Of a DNA stretch of 13,068 nucleotides, positions 6,357 to 12,817 are shown one piece after another (position 1 is the stretch's first letter; each line of letters starts with the position of its first letter). The stretch spans positions 1 through 13,068 of the forward strand of contig JAUMXD010000041.1 of NCBI GenBank assembly GCA_030529305.1, given 5' to 3'. The translations under genes and the position numbers were made by a program. Source of the stretch: Allobrachymonas sp. (GTDB lineage Bacteria > Pseudomonadota > Gammaproteobacteria > Burkholderiales > Burkholderiaceae). The notes beneath the pieces were generated by a model, which saw only the letters and a program-made list of their open reading frames with translations, made no database searches and was not told the origin of the DNA.

Positions 6357-7196
6357 ATGAAAAATCCTTTCACCCCATCGCTTCGCCAGTTCTGCGCATC
6401 AGCCCTGCTGCTGGGCTGCGCTGTTTGCGCCACCACAGCCTTCGCGCAGAACGTGGCCGTCGTCAATGGCAAACCCATTCCCAAAGCGCGGCTGGATGCC
6501 GCTCTGGCCCAGTTTCAGGCAGACGCCACCCGCAGCCAGCAAGCTCTGCCACCCGATCTGGAAGGGCAAATCCGCGCCCACTTGATCAAAGAGGCTGTGA
6601 TCGTGCAGCAGGCCGAAAGCCGCAAACTGCACCTCACGCCCGAATATGCCGACAAAATGGCCAGCGCCCGTGGTGCCATTCTGGGCAATATGCTGTTTGA
6701 GCAATACAAGAAAGACCACCCCATCAGCGATGCTGCTGCCAAGGCGCAATACGATCGCGTGCTGGCCAGCCTGCCAGACTCAGCCCAAGGCGGCCTGGAA
6801 TACAACGCCCGCCACATCCTCGTTAAAACCGCTGAGGAAGCCCGCAAACTGCAAGCCGAACTGGCCGCGGGTAAATCGTTCGAAGCGCTGGCACGCAAAC
6901 ATTCGATTGACCCCGGCTCGGGTAAACAGGGTGGTGAGTTGGGTTGGTCGCAGGCTGAGGCTTATGTGCCCGCCTTTGCCAATGCGCTGAAAAAGCTCAA
7001 AAAAGGCCAAACCACATCCGCGCCAGTTAAAACCCAGTTCGGTTATCACATCATCCGCCTGGAAGACAGCCGCAAACCGCAGCCCCCAGCCTTTGAAATG
7101 GTGAAAGAACAAATCAAGCAGCAAATGCAAAGCGGGCAAGCTGCGGAATTTGAAAAATACCTGAGCGAGCTGGAGAAAAAAGCGCGCATTCAGTAA
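6357..7196 (+). CDS. Periplasmic parvulin-type peptidyl-prolyl isomerase (foldase)
   Basis: A 279-residue secreted foldase of the PpiC/SurA/PrsA type. Residues 1-30 are a Sec signal peptide: basic start, hydrophobic core with SALLLGCAVC, and cleavage after AFA to leave QNVAVVNGKP. The SurA-N-like chaperone part (about 31-145) follows, with EGQIRAHLIKEAVIVQQA. The parvulin domain is at about 148-238: YNARHILVKT (H153), FEALARKHSIDPGS, GGELGWSQAE, VPAFANAL and TQFGYHIIRLED (H231). The catalytic-domain hallmarks are all present. A charged helix ends the protein. It should catalyse proline isomerisation and assist folding of exported or outer-membrane proteins. A lipobox reading (LLLGC) is possible, but signal peptidase I cleavage fits better. 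Last gene of the yciB-bolA cluster, with a terminator downstream. Confidence 0.93.
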   Translation: MKNPFTPSLRQFCASALLLGCAVCATTAFAQNVAVVNGKPIPKARLDAALAQFQADATRSQQALPPDLEGQIRAHLIKEAVIVQQAESRKLHLTPEYADKMASARGAILGNMLFEQYKKDHPISDAAAKAQYDRVLASLPDSAQGGLEYNARHILVKTAEEARKLQAELAAGKSFEALARKHSIDPGSGKQGGELGWSQAEAYVPAFANALKKLKKGQTTSAPVKTQFGYHIIRLEDSRKPQPPAFEMVKEQIKQQMQSGQAAEFEKYLSELEKKARIQ

Positions 7197-7220
7197 AAGC
7201 CAATTTGTTTTTTATTTTTG

Positions 7221-7248
7221 ATGGGTTACAGGTTCATCCGTAGCCCAT
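7221..7248. repeat. Imperfect hairpin after the foldase gene
   Basis: ATGGGTTAC (7221-7229) can pair with GTAGCCCAT (7240-7248), eight Watson-Crick pairs and one G-U wobble, around a 10-nt loop. It begins 24 nt after the foldase stop and just ahead of the T-tailed terminator at 7265-7294. It has no T-run of its own, so it may protect the mRNA 3' end rather than terminate. Confidence 0.35.
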
Positions 7249-7264
7249 TCATTCGCCCATCTAC

Positions 7265-7294
7265 GAGCCAGCTTCTGCACTGGCTCAATTTTTT
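7265..7294 (+). terminator. Rho-independent terminator of the yciB-bolA-foldase cluster
   Basis: GAGCCAG (7265-7271) and CTGGCTC (7280-7286) form a perfect 7-bp GC-rich stem with an 8-nt loop. AATTTTTT follows (7287-7294). The right arm and T-run overlap the last codons and stop (complement of 7285-7287) of the membrane protein gene on the other strand. The minus-strand side has no T-run, so it is one-directional. Confidence 0.8.
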
Positions 7295-7605
7295 AGCGCG
7301 GCACTGGCTTCCGATTCAGCTGCTGCCCGGCGCATGGTGGCGCGGGCCAAGCCTGCTTGCACCACGCCCATTACCACCACCAGCGCCACATAGGTCATCA
7401 TCTTGCCGTCACGCCCAAAGACGACAAGCCCCGCCAACAACACTGCTACGCCAGCACTAAACAGATAAAGCCAATGGCGCTTCCAGCGCACGGCTACTTG
7501 CACGCGTCTGCTGCCCAGCCAATGCAAGGCCAGCAAACCCGTGGCCAGCCAGGCTGCAGGGGCCACGAAATTGAGCAGGTGATTGATTAGCGTTAAAAAC
7601 CACAT
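7285..7605 (-). CDS. Small three-helix membrane protein, unknown function
   Basis: A 106-residue predicted inner-membrane protein I do not recognise by name. Hydrophobic helices lie at about 2-28 (FLTLINHLLNFVAPAAW...), 45-62 (LYLFSAGVAVLLAGLVVF) and 68-86 (MMTYVALVVVMGVVQAGL). A basic loop (SRRVQVAVRWKRHW) separates helices 1 and 2, and the tail is alanine-rich and charged. The frame is open for 37 more codons upstream to 7716, but that extension is arginine-rich, not membrane-like, and would overlap hemA. ATG at 7605, directly before the first helix, is the better start, though its SD is poor. It diverges from hemA, and its 3' end overlaps the foldase terminator. Confidence 0.72.
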   Translation of the reverse strand: MWFLTLINHLLNFVAPAAWLATGLLALHWLGSRRVQVAVRWKRHWLYLFSAGVAVLLAGLVVFGRDGKMMTYVALVVVMGVVQAGLARATMRRAAAESEASAALKN

Positions 7606-7700
7606 ATCGTTTTTTGTTTTTGCGGGTTGCAGGCCGCAGCCAAAGCCCCATGCAGCGCCCAGATACTGCCCAGCAGCCCGGCGCAAAAATGGGCCGATTC

Positions 7701-7706
7701 TATAAT
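7701..7706 (+). promoter_or_regulatory. hemA -10 box (TATAAT), probably leaderless start
   Basis: A perfect TATAAT ends 8 nt before the hemA ATG at 7715. With the usual -10 to +1 spacing, transcription would begin at about 7713, leaving about two untranslated nucleotides. No convincing -35 hexamer sits 16-18 nt upstream, and no extended TG motif precedes the box. No SD lies before the ATG, which agrees with a leaderless message. Confidence 0.6.
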
Positions 7707-7714
7707 TGCGGGCC

Positions 7715-9007
7715 ATGGCAGTTTGGACATTGGGCTTGAATCACCGAACGGCTCCGCTGGATTTGCGGAGCCGCTTTGCATTTGTGCCCGAACAAATCGA
7801 AACCGCCCTGCACGAGTTGCGCCAACAGCAAACGCAGCAGGGTTGGCCTCTTGCCGAGGCGGCCATCATCTCCACCTGCAACCGCACCGAAATCTATTGC
7901 GCGGGTGAGCCCAGCGCCATCCACAGCACCCTGCACTGGCTGGCGCAAAAAGGGCGCGTGCCCACCAGCACCCTGCACGATCACACCTACACCTGGCAGG
8001 CAGACGAGAGCGCCCGCCACGCCTTTCGCGTAGCCAGCGGGCTGGATTCCATGGTGCTGGGCGAGCCGCAAATACTGGGCCAGATGAAAACCGCCGTGCG
8101 CACCGCCCAAAACGCAGGCAGCCTGGGGCGCACGCTCAACCAATTGTTTCAACGCAGCTTTGCCATTGCCAAAGAGGTGCGCAGCAGCACCGCCATTGGC
8201 AGCCACAGCATCAGCATGGCCGCGGCCGTCGTCAAGCTGGCTGCGCAGCACCTGGGCGATTTGCGCCAAGCACGTATCTTGTTTGTGGGCGCGGGCGAAA
8301 TGATTGCGCTGGCCTGTACGCACTTTGCCGCCCAATCGCCCCGCCAAATCACCATTGCCAACCGCCGCAGCGAACGCAGTGCAGCCCTTGCTGCACGTGT
8401 AAACGGCCACAGCATGATGCTGGCCGAGTTGCCCCAGCGCCTGCACGAATTCGACGTGGTAGTAAGTTGCACCGCCAGCACCCTGCCCCTGATCGGCCTG
8501 GGCGCGGTAGAGCGCGCCGTGCACACGCGCCACCAAAGCGGCCAAGGCCCCATGCTGTTGGTGGACATGGCCGTACCGCGCGACATCGAGCCTGAAGTAA
8601 AAGACCTGCCCGGCATTCACCTCTACACCGTGGATGACTTGGCCGCCTTGGTACAAACCGGCCAGGCCAGCCGCCAAGCTGCCGTGGCCCAGGCCGAAGC
8701 CATCATCGACAACGGCGTGCAGCGCTTCATGCATTGGCTGCAACAGCGCGATCCCAGCTCGGGCCTGGTGCCGCTGATCTGCCAGGTGCGCCAGCAGGCC
8801 GAGCACTGGCGTGCGCAAGAACTGGCGCGCGCTCGCAAACAATTGGCTCGCGGCGAATCGGCCGAAGCGGTGCTCGAAAGCTTAAGCCGCCGCCTCAACA
8901 ACAAAATGCTGCACGGCGCCCTGCGCGAGCTGCACCACCCCGAGGCGGATAGCCAATTACCAACAGCCGACTTGATGCAAAGGCTTTTTTTGCACAATCG
9001 CCCATAA
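7715..9007 (+). CDS. hemA: Glutamyl-tRNA reductase
   Basis: A 430-residue cytoplasmic enzyme that reduces the glutamate of Glu-tRNA to glutamate-1-semialdehyde with NADPH, the first committed step of C5-pathway tetrapyrrole synthesis. The N-terminal catalytic domain opens with WTLGLNHRTAPLDLR and has the active-site loop ISTCNRTEIY with nucleophile C55. GLDSMVLGEPQILGQMK and RSSTAIGSHSISMA are substrate-contact segments. The NADPH-binding Rossmann domain has ILFVGAGEM and ANRRSER, then VSCTAS and LLVDMAVPRDIEP. The C-terminal dimerisation helices end RLNNKMLHGALRELH. All hallmarks are intact and length is normal. A TTG 9 nt upstream is in frame, but the ATG matches the family start and lies directly after the TATAAT. 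A GYF-DUF805 gene and prfA follow on the same strand. Confidence 0.97.
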   Translation: MAVWTLGLNHRTAPLDLRSRFAFVPEQIETALHELRQQQTQQGWPLAEAAIISTCNRTEIYCAGEPSAIHSTLHWLAQKGRVPTSTLHDHTYTWQADESARHAFRVASGLDSMVLGEPQILGQMKTAVRTAQNAGSLGRTLNQLFQRSFAIAKEVRSSTAIGSHSISMAAAVVKLAAQHLGDLRQARILFVGAGEMIALACTHFAAQSPRQITIANRRSERSAALAARVNGHSMMLAELPQRLHEFDVVVSCTASTLPLIGLGAVERAVHTRHQSGQGPMLLVDMAVPRDIEPEVKDLPGIHLYTVDDLAALVQTGQASRQAAVAQAEAIIDNGVQRFMHWLQQRDPSSGLVPLICQVRQQAEHWRAQELARARKQLARGESAEAVLESLSRRLNNKMLHGALRELHHPEADSQLPTADLMQRLFLHNRP

Positions 9008-9039
9008 ATTTACCCTTTGTTGCATCACAATCAGCCTGC

Positions 9040-9058
9040 AAACGGCCAGAGCCGTTTT
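9040..9058 (+). terminator. Weak candidate terminator after hemA
   Basis: AAACGGC (9040-9046) and GCCGTTT (9051-9057) make a perfect 7-bp stem closed by the tetraloop CAGA, 32 nt past the hemA stop. The T-run is only four long (9055-9058), three of them part of the stem, so termination would be partial. Confidence 0.4.
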
Positions 9059-9121
9059 AGCGCCTGCGGATGATCCCAACTGTGCAGCGTGGGAAAAGCA
9101 GTAGAGGTCAATCATTTAACA

Positions 9122-9156
9122 GATGCGCCATTTGCTCATGCAAATGGCAGAGCATC
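9122..9156. repeat. Strong 14-bp imperfect hairpin
   Basis: GCCATTTGC (9127-9135) and GCAAATGGC (9140-9148) pair perfectly around the loop TCAT. The stem extends by GATGC (9122-9126) with GCATC (9152-9156) across a 3-nt bulge AGA (9149-9151). That makes 14 base pairs in 35 nt, with no T-run after it, so it is not an intrinsic terminator. It lies outside any gene, about 280 nt before the DUF805 start. Confidence 0.65.
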
Positions 9157-9433
9157 GCCCGCAACGAGGCAATCAGTTGGTTGGCTTCGCTGCTTGAATA
9201 GCGTTTGTCTGCTCGATCTTGACTGCACAGCCCTTGCCTCAATCTTTGCCATACGCCGTAAAAAGATCGTCTGCAAGTGCCTGAATCGTTTTAATCGCTC
9301 TTCGTTTTGCTCGCTTAGCTACATTCACGTTGAATTTGCTTGTTCCTCTTTTTCAAACAGGCATGCTTTTTGCTGTTATCTGACATTTGCCAATCGCTGG
9401 CTCACTGATTCAACAATCTGGGAGAAAAACCCA

Positions 9434-10171
9434 ATGACAAGCACAAGAAAAACCTGGTGGTATGCCGTAGGGCAAGAAAAAATCGGCCCCTGCTCAGGCT
9501 CTGAGCTGATCGACCTGGTGCCTCAGGGCAAACTCTTTCCCGATACCTTGGTCTGGAAAGAGGGCATGCCTAACTGGGTACCTGCCAGCCGCATCAAAGG
9601 CCTGTGGCAAAAACTGCCCGCTAACCCGCCTGCTGTACCGCCCCTGCCCGCTTCTACATCATCAATTGGTGCAAGTGGTATGCCTATACCTCCCATGCCG
9701 TCGCAACAGTCTGATCAGCAGTTTGGCGGCTTTACCCCACCGCCTGCGCCGAAAGCATCAGCCTGGCCTGATGAAGAAGAAGACTACGAAGAAGAACTGC
9801 CTGCACGTGAAGAAATGACCTTTAAAAAGGCTGTTCAACGCTGCTTCAAGAAATATTTTGATTTTTCTGGCCGTGCCAGCCGGGCGGAGTATTGGTACTT
9901 TGCTCTTTTTTATTTTCTGGTTAGCCTTCCATTCATGCTTCATCTTTTTGCAACAGGGGATGCTGAATCGCTCGTTGCAAAAATAGGTGACATCATCAGT
10001 TTGGCACTCGCTTTGCCAAACCTTGCTGTTTCTACACGACGCCTGCACGACACAGGCCGCAGCGGCTGGTGGTTATTGATCGCCCTTACAGGTATCGGTG
10101 CTTTTGTTTTGCTTTATTGGTACATCAAAGAAGGCGATGACGGTGCCAACGAATACGGCTACCCCGAATGA
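9434..10171 (+). CDS. GYF_2-DUF805 membrane protein
   Basis: A 245-residue two-domain protein. Residues 7-52 fit a GYF_2 (GYF-like, DUF4339) domain: WWYAVGQEKIGPCSGSEL, then LFPDTLVWKEGMPNWVPAS. These domains bind proline-rich or membrane-tethered partners. A proline-rich linker (61-110, with PPLP and TPPPAP) and an acidic patch (113-121, DEEEDYEEE) follow. Residues 129-245 are DUF805: FDFSGRASRAEYWYF (142-156), a first helix to about 173, a second around 184-199, STRRLHDTGRSGWW (200-213) and a last helix to about 230, ending EGDDGANEYG. DUF805 proteins are small inner-membrane proteins of unknown function. The start has GGAG 9 nt upstream and matches the domain start. It separates hemA from prfA, genes usually adjacent or close in this group. 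Confidence 0.9.
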   Translation: MTSTRKTWWYAVGQEKIGPCSGSELIDLVPQGKLFPDTLVWKEGMPNWVPASRIKGLWQKLPANPPAVPPLPASTSSIGASGMPIPPMPSQQSDQQFGGFTPPPAPKASAWPDEEEDYEEELPAREEMTFKKAVQRCFKKYFDFSGRASRAEYWYFALFYFLVSLPFMLHLFATGDAESLVAKIGDIISLALALPNLAVSTRRLHDTGRSGWWLLIALTGIGAFVLLYWYIKEGDDGANEYGYPE

Positions 10172-10225
10172 AAGCGCCAAAAATAAACCGCCGATATTTC
10201 AATAATTTGAATTGATTTTGCCACT

Positions 10226-11329
10226 GTGAAGCCCTTTCTCCGCACCCAACTCGCCCGCTATGCCGAGCGCCTGGGCGAGTTGGACTTTTTGCTCAGCCGC
10301 GAAGACATCATGCAGGACATGGACAAGTTCCTGGCCCTGTCGCGCGAGCACAATGAGGTGACGCAAATCGCCGGGCGCTGGCAGCGTTATCAGCAGCTGG
10401 AAAGCCATCTGGCCGATGCGCGCGAAATGCTGGCCGACCCCGACATGGCCGAGCTGGCGCAGGAAGAAATCAGCAGTGGGGAGACCGAACTTGCCAAGCT
10501 CGAAGACGAATTGCAGCGCCTGCTGCTGCCCAAAGACCCCGATGCCGCACGCCCGGCCTATGTAGAGATTCGAGCGGGCACGGGCGGCGATGAATCGGCC
10601 CTCTTTGCGGGCGACCTGGCGCGCATGTACACCCGCTACGCTGAAGCGCAAGGCTGGCGCGTGGAAACCATGAGCGCCAGCCCGGCCGAGCTGGGCGGCT
10701 ACAAGGAAATCGTGCTGCGCATGGAAGGGGCCGACAGCGCCGACACCCACACGGGCGTGTACGGCACGCTCATGTTCGAATCGGGCGGGCACCGCGTGCA
10801 GCGCGTGCCCGTGACCGAATCGCAAGGCCGCGTGCACACGAGTGCTTGCACCGTGGCCGTGATGCCCGAACCCGACCCCGCACAGGCCATTACGCTCAAC
10901 CCGGCGGATTTGCGCATCGACACCTTTCGCGCCAGCGGTGCGGGCGGCCAACACATCAATAAAACCGATAGCGCCGTGCGCGTGGTGCACTTGCCCACAG
11001 GCATCGTGGCCGAATGCCAGGATGGCCGCAGCCAGCACAGCAACAAGGCCAAAGCCCTGCAAGTGCTGCAAGCGCGCATTCAAGAAAAAGAACGCAGCGA
11101 ACGCGCCGCCAAAGAGGCCGCCACACGCAAAGGCCTGATCGGCAGCGGCGACCGCAGCGACCGCATTCGCACCTACAACTTTCCGCAAGGGCGGCTGACC
11201 GATCACCGCATCAACCTCACGCTGTACAAGCTGTGCCAGGTGATGGAAGGCGACCTGGGCGAGGTGCTGCAAGCCCTGCGCCACGCGCGAGAGGCCGAGC
11301 AGTTGAAAGAGCTGGAAATCAATGCTTGA
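10226..11329 (+). CDS. prfA: Peptide chain release factor 1
   Basis: A 367-residue class I release factor that reads UAA and UAG and triggers hydrolysis of peptidyl-tRNA on the ribosome. The codon-reading PxT motif is P195-V196-T197, which specifies RF1 rather than RF2 (SPF). The catalytic loop is G240-G241-Q242 in [36 protein letters not shown] (112-131), [12 protein letters not shown] (184-195) and [18 protein letters not shown] are intact. The start is GTG, reading MKPFLR, which matches the family start; no SD is obvious. A short insertion (about 168-177, SADTHTG) precedes [11 protein letters not shown]. The PrmC methyltransferase that modifies Q242, often encoded directly downstream, is not encoded in the window. 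The preceding DUF805 gene ends 54 nt upstream and may share its transcript. Confidence 0.97.
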   Translation: MKPFLRTQLARYAERLGELDFLLSREDIMQDMDKFLALSREHNEVTQIAGRWQRYQQLESHLADAREMLADPDMAELAQEEISSGETELAKLEDELQRLLLPKDPDAARPAYVEIRAGTGGDESALFAGDLARMYTRYAEAQGWRVETMSASPAELGGYKEIVLRMEGADSADTHTGVYGTLMFESGGHRVQRVPVTESQGRVHTSACTVAVMPEPDPAQAITLNPADLRIDTFRASGAGGQHINKTDSAVRVVHLPTGIVAECQDGRSQHSNKAKALQVLQARIQEKERSERAAKEAATRKGLIGSGDRSDRIRTYNFPQGRLTDHRINLTLYKLCQVMEGDLGEVLQALRHAREAEQLKELEINA

Positions 11330-11486
11330 TGCGGTGAAACCCGTTCTGGCACAGCGTTGCAATTGCCAATTACCAGTTGCGCTCAACCTGCAAAGGACTA
11401 CAAACAAAAACGGTCCAAACTGCCTTCAAGCGCTTCGGTTTTAAGCACTTTTCAGCCCCTCTTGGATCGCTGAGAAACTGGCGCTA

Positions 11487-11510
11487 TTGGCTTTGATTGC
11501 CAAGCTTTTT
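11487..11510 (+). terminator. Candidate prfA terminator
   Basis: TTGGC (11487-11491) and GCCAA (11499-11503) form a 5-bp stem with a 7-nt loop. GC and five Ts (11506-11510) follow. The stem is short and lies about 157 nt past the prfA stop, so it is a weak candidate; it is the only T-tailed hairpin in this stretch for the plus strand. Confidence 0.35.
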
Positions 11511-11672
11511 ATCCATTCAGGCTACCTCTGCAGACTCTGCCTTGAGCCTTTGTTTTCGTTTTGGCAGCGCCCAGCAAAGCGCTTCATCAAACACAGGCGC
11601 AACACCCTGCCCTGTGTACTGCACCAGTGCTCTCGCCTTTTCACTGCAATTGATGCGGCTTCAGCCCCAATA

Positions 11673-11703
11673 AGTGGCGCTTTTCCACTGCCCCAGCATG
11701 GGG
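11673..11703. repeat. Two adjacent small hairpins between prfA and HAD genes
   Basis: AGTGG (11673-11677) pairs with CCACT (11685-11689), and one nucleotide later CCCCA (11691-11695) pairs with TGGGG (11699-11703). Neither has a T-run on either strand. They lie downstream of two convergent genes, so they may stabilise mRNA 3' ends or help factor-dependent termination. Confidence 0.35.
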
Positions 11704-11753
11704 TATCACTGAAACAGGCTTTGCTGTGCCGATGTGTGAAATGAGCTAGCTCT

Positions 11754-12479
11754 TTAAAGGCTGGCTTGTGGCGTTAGCTGCTCGGCCTGTACCCGCTGCC
11801 CGTTTTGAAAAGCAGCCACAAAAGCCGTGATGATCGGTAGCATTTCGTACATGCTGCTGATGGTGCGCTTGGCACCGGCCTGCAACAAATCAGCCGCCGT
11901 CACCACCGGGTTGGCAGGCAGGCACAGGCCAATCACTTGCGCGCCAGCTGCCACAGCCGCACGCACGCCGGTAGGCGTATCTTCAATCACCAGGCAATGG
12001 GCGGGCGGCACCTGCAAGGCCCGCATGGCGGCTTGGTACACATCGGGCGCGGGTTTGTTGCGTGGCATTTCGTGCCCACTGAAAATGCGTCCTTCGAACC
12101 AGGGCAGCAAACCGGTTTTTTGCAGCTGCAAGCTGACTTTGGCACGATCCGCGCCCGATACACAGGCAATGCGCCCATTCGCCATGGCGTGGGCATGGGT
12201 TACTGCCTCGGCCGCGCCCGGCACGCTTTGCAGATGCTGGCGCAGGGCTTTGTCGCGCTCGGCCCAGAAGTATTCCAGCCACTCTTGCGTGAATGGCTGG
12301 CCGGTGCGGGCTTCGATCAAGGCCGCCTCATCGCGCGTGGCCTTGCCTACGAAAATGCGCATGCATTCAGTGAGCGTCATCTCCCACCCGCGCGCGGCCA
12401 GCAAATCACGCAGCACCTGCATGGTGAGCGGCTCGCTATCGACCAAAACGCCATCGCAATCGAACAAAACGGCTTGCAT
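11754..12479 (-). CDS. HAD-IA family phosphatase / phosphoglucomutase-like hydrolase
   Basis: A 241-residue cytoplasmic haloacid-dehalogenase-type hydrolase, subfamily IA. All four motifs are visible: FDCDGVLVDSE with nucleophile D7 and acid/base D9 (motif I), CVSGA with S109 (II), RNKPAPDVY with K142 (III) and VIEDTPTGVRAA with E166 and D167 (IV). The helical cap lies between about 15 and 85. DGVLVDSE together with KPAPD and EDTPTG is typical of beta-phosphoglucomutase, sugar-phosphate phosphatase (YieH, YqaB) and phosphoglycolate phosphatase relatives. These cannot be told apart here, so the substrate is open; a small phosphorylated metabolite is expected. The ATG falls right at the family start, but the SD is poor. 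A small membrane protein gene ends 41 nt upstream and ychJ lies beyond, both on the same strand. Confidence 0.92.
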   Translation of the reverse strand: MQAVLFDCDGVLVDSEPLTMQVLRDLLAARGWEMTLTECMRIFVGKATRDEAALIEARTGQPFTQEWLEYFWAERDKALRQHLQSVPGAAEAVTHAHAMANGRIACVSGADRAKVSLQLQKTGLLPWFEGRIFSGHEMPRNKPAPDVYQAAMRALQVPPAHCLVIEDTPTGVRAAVAAGAQVIGLCLPANPVVTAADLLQAGAKRTISSMYEMLPIITAFVAAFQNGQRVQAEQLTPQASL

Positions 12480-12520
12480 AAAATTTGAAAATCAATTGTT
12501 GTGAATGGAGAAATATCTAT

Positions 12521-12769
12521 TTAAAAACAAAAATAGGCAAAACAATACAAGACGAACAATCCACAGAATGCAGTAAACAAACCAAAGTGACGCCTGACCC
12601 ATTTCTTTTTATCTTTGCTAGAGGAGTAACTCCATGAAAAAAGCAAAAACACTAACAAACTGACTGAAAAAGAAGATACAGGATACAAAGTTAAAACAAA
12701 CAGGTATCCAGAAAACATGACAAAAGTCATCAAAATGGAAAATAAGACCCATCCCAAGGCAAATTCCAT
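12521..12769 (-). CDS. Small AT-rich membrane protein, unknown
   Basis: An 82-residue predicted membrane protein not recognised by name. Hydrophobic segments lie at about 3-28 (FALGWVLFSILMTFVMFSGY...), 32-48 (SSFSVSLLVFLLFSWSY) and 62-82 (FGLFTAFCGLFVLYCFAYFC). A positively charged loop SSSKDKKKWVRRH (about 49-61) separates the second and third. Phenylalanine is very abundant. The ATG has AAGGA 6 nt upstream, one of the clearest ribosome sites in the window, which argues that the frame is real. Base composition is much more AT-rich than in the flanking genes, suggesting recent acquisition or weak constraint. It lies 48 nt after ychJ and 41 nt before the HAD gene. No homologue is claimed. Confidence 0.6.
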   Translation of the reverse strand: MEFALGWVLFSILMTFVMFSGYLFVLTLYPVSSFSVSLLVFLLFSWSYSSSKDKKKWVRRHFGLFTAFCGLFVLYCFAYFCF

Positions 12770-12817
12770 AGCAATTCCTTTTTTATCGTCAGCCCATCGA
12801 ATCAGCTATTTGGTTTT

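Larger units (their letters stand above)
9008..9433 (+). other. Gene-free, structured 426-bp stretch between hemA and DUF805 gene
   Basis: A GTG-started frame is open from 9089 into the DUF805 gene, but its translation (rich in C, S, F and R, no domain) does not look like protein, so I call no gene here. The stretch holds several potential RNA structures: a short terminator-like hairpin at 9040-9058, a long stem at 9122-9156, and a distant 7-bp pairing CGATCTT (9214-9220) with AAGATCG (9263-9269). It also holds a possible -35 hexamer, TTGACT (9219-9224), without a good -10. It may be a long leader of the DUF805 mRNA or contain a small RNA. Confidence 0.4.
11330..11753. other. Gene-free 424-bp stretch after prfA
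   Basis: No frame here reads like protein. A TTG-started frame at 11487-11744 is rich in C, R and P with no hydrophobic or domain pattern and no SD. There is no recognisable prmC remnant. What it holds: a weak terminator-like hairpin at 11487-11510, two adjacent hairpins at 11673-11703, and the perfect 10-bp palindrome GAGCTAGCTC (11743-11752) directly after the HAD gene stop on the minus strand. Confidence 0.5.

Noticed and set aside
7700..8842. Long minus-strand frame opposite hemA
   Set aside because: A shadow of a GC-rich gene: repetitive Ala/Gly/His-rich translation, and hemA motifs are intact on the plus strand.
9089..9433. In-frame upstream extension of the DUF805 gene from a GTG
   Set aside because: The translated extension has no domain pattern and is rich in Cys, Ser and Phe. 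The ATG at 9434 has an SD site and sits directly before the GYF_2 domain.
10199..11407. Long minus-strand frame opposite prfA
   Set aside because: Same reason: an antisense shadow of a fully intact release factor gene.
11487..11744. 85-codon plus-strand frame after prfA
   Set aside because: It has a TTG start, no SD, a composition unlike protein, and overlaps hairpins; treated as non-coding.
11743..11752. GAGCTAGCTC palindrome as a HAD gene terminator
   Set aside because: A loopless palindrome cannot make a normal hairpin, and no T-run follows on the minus strand.
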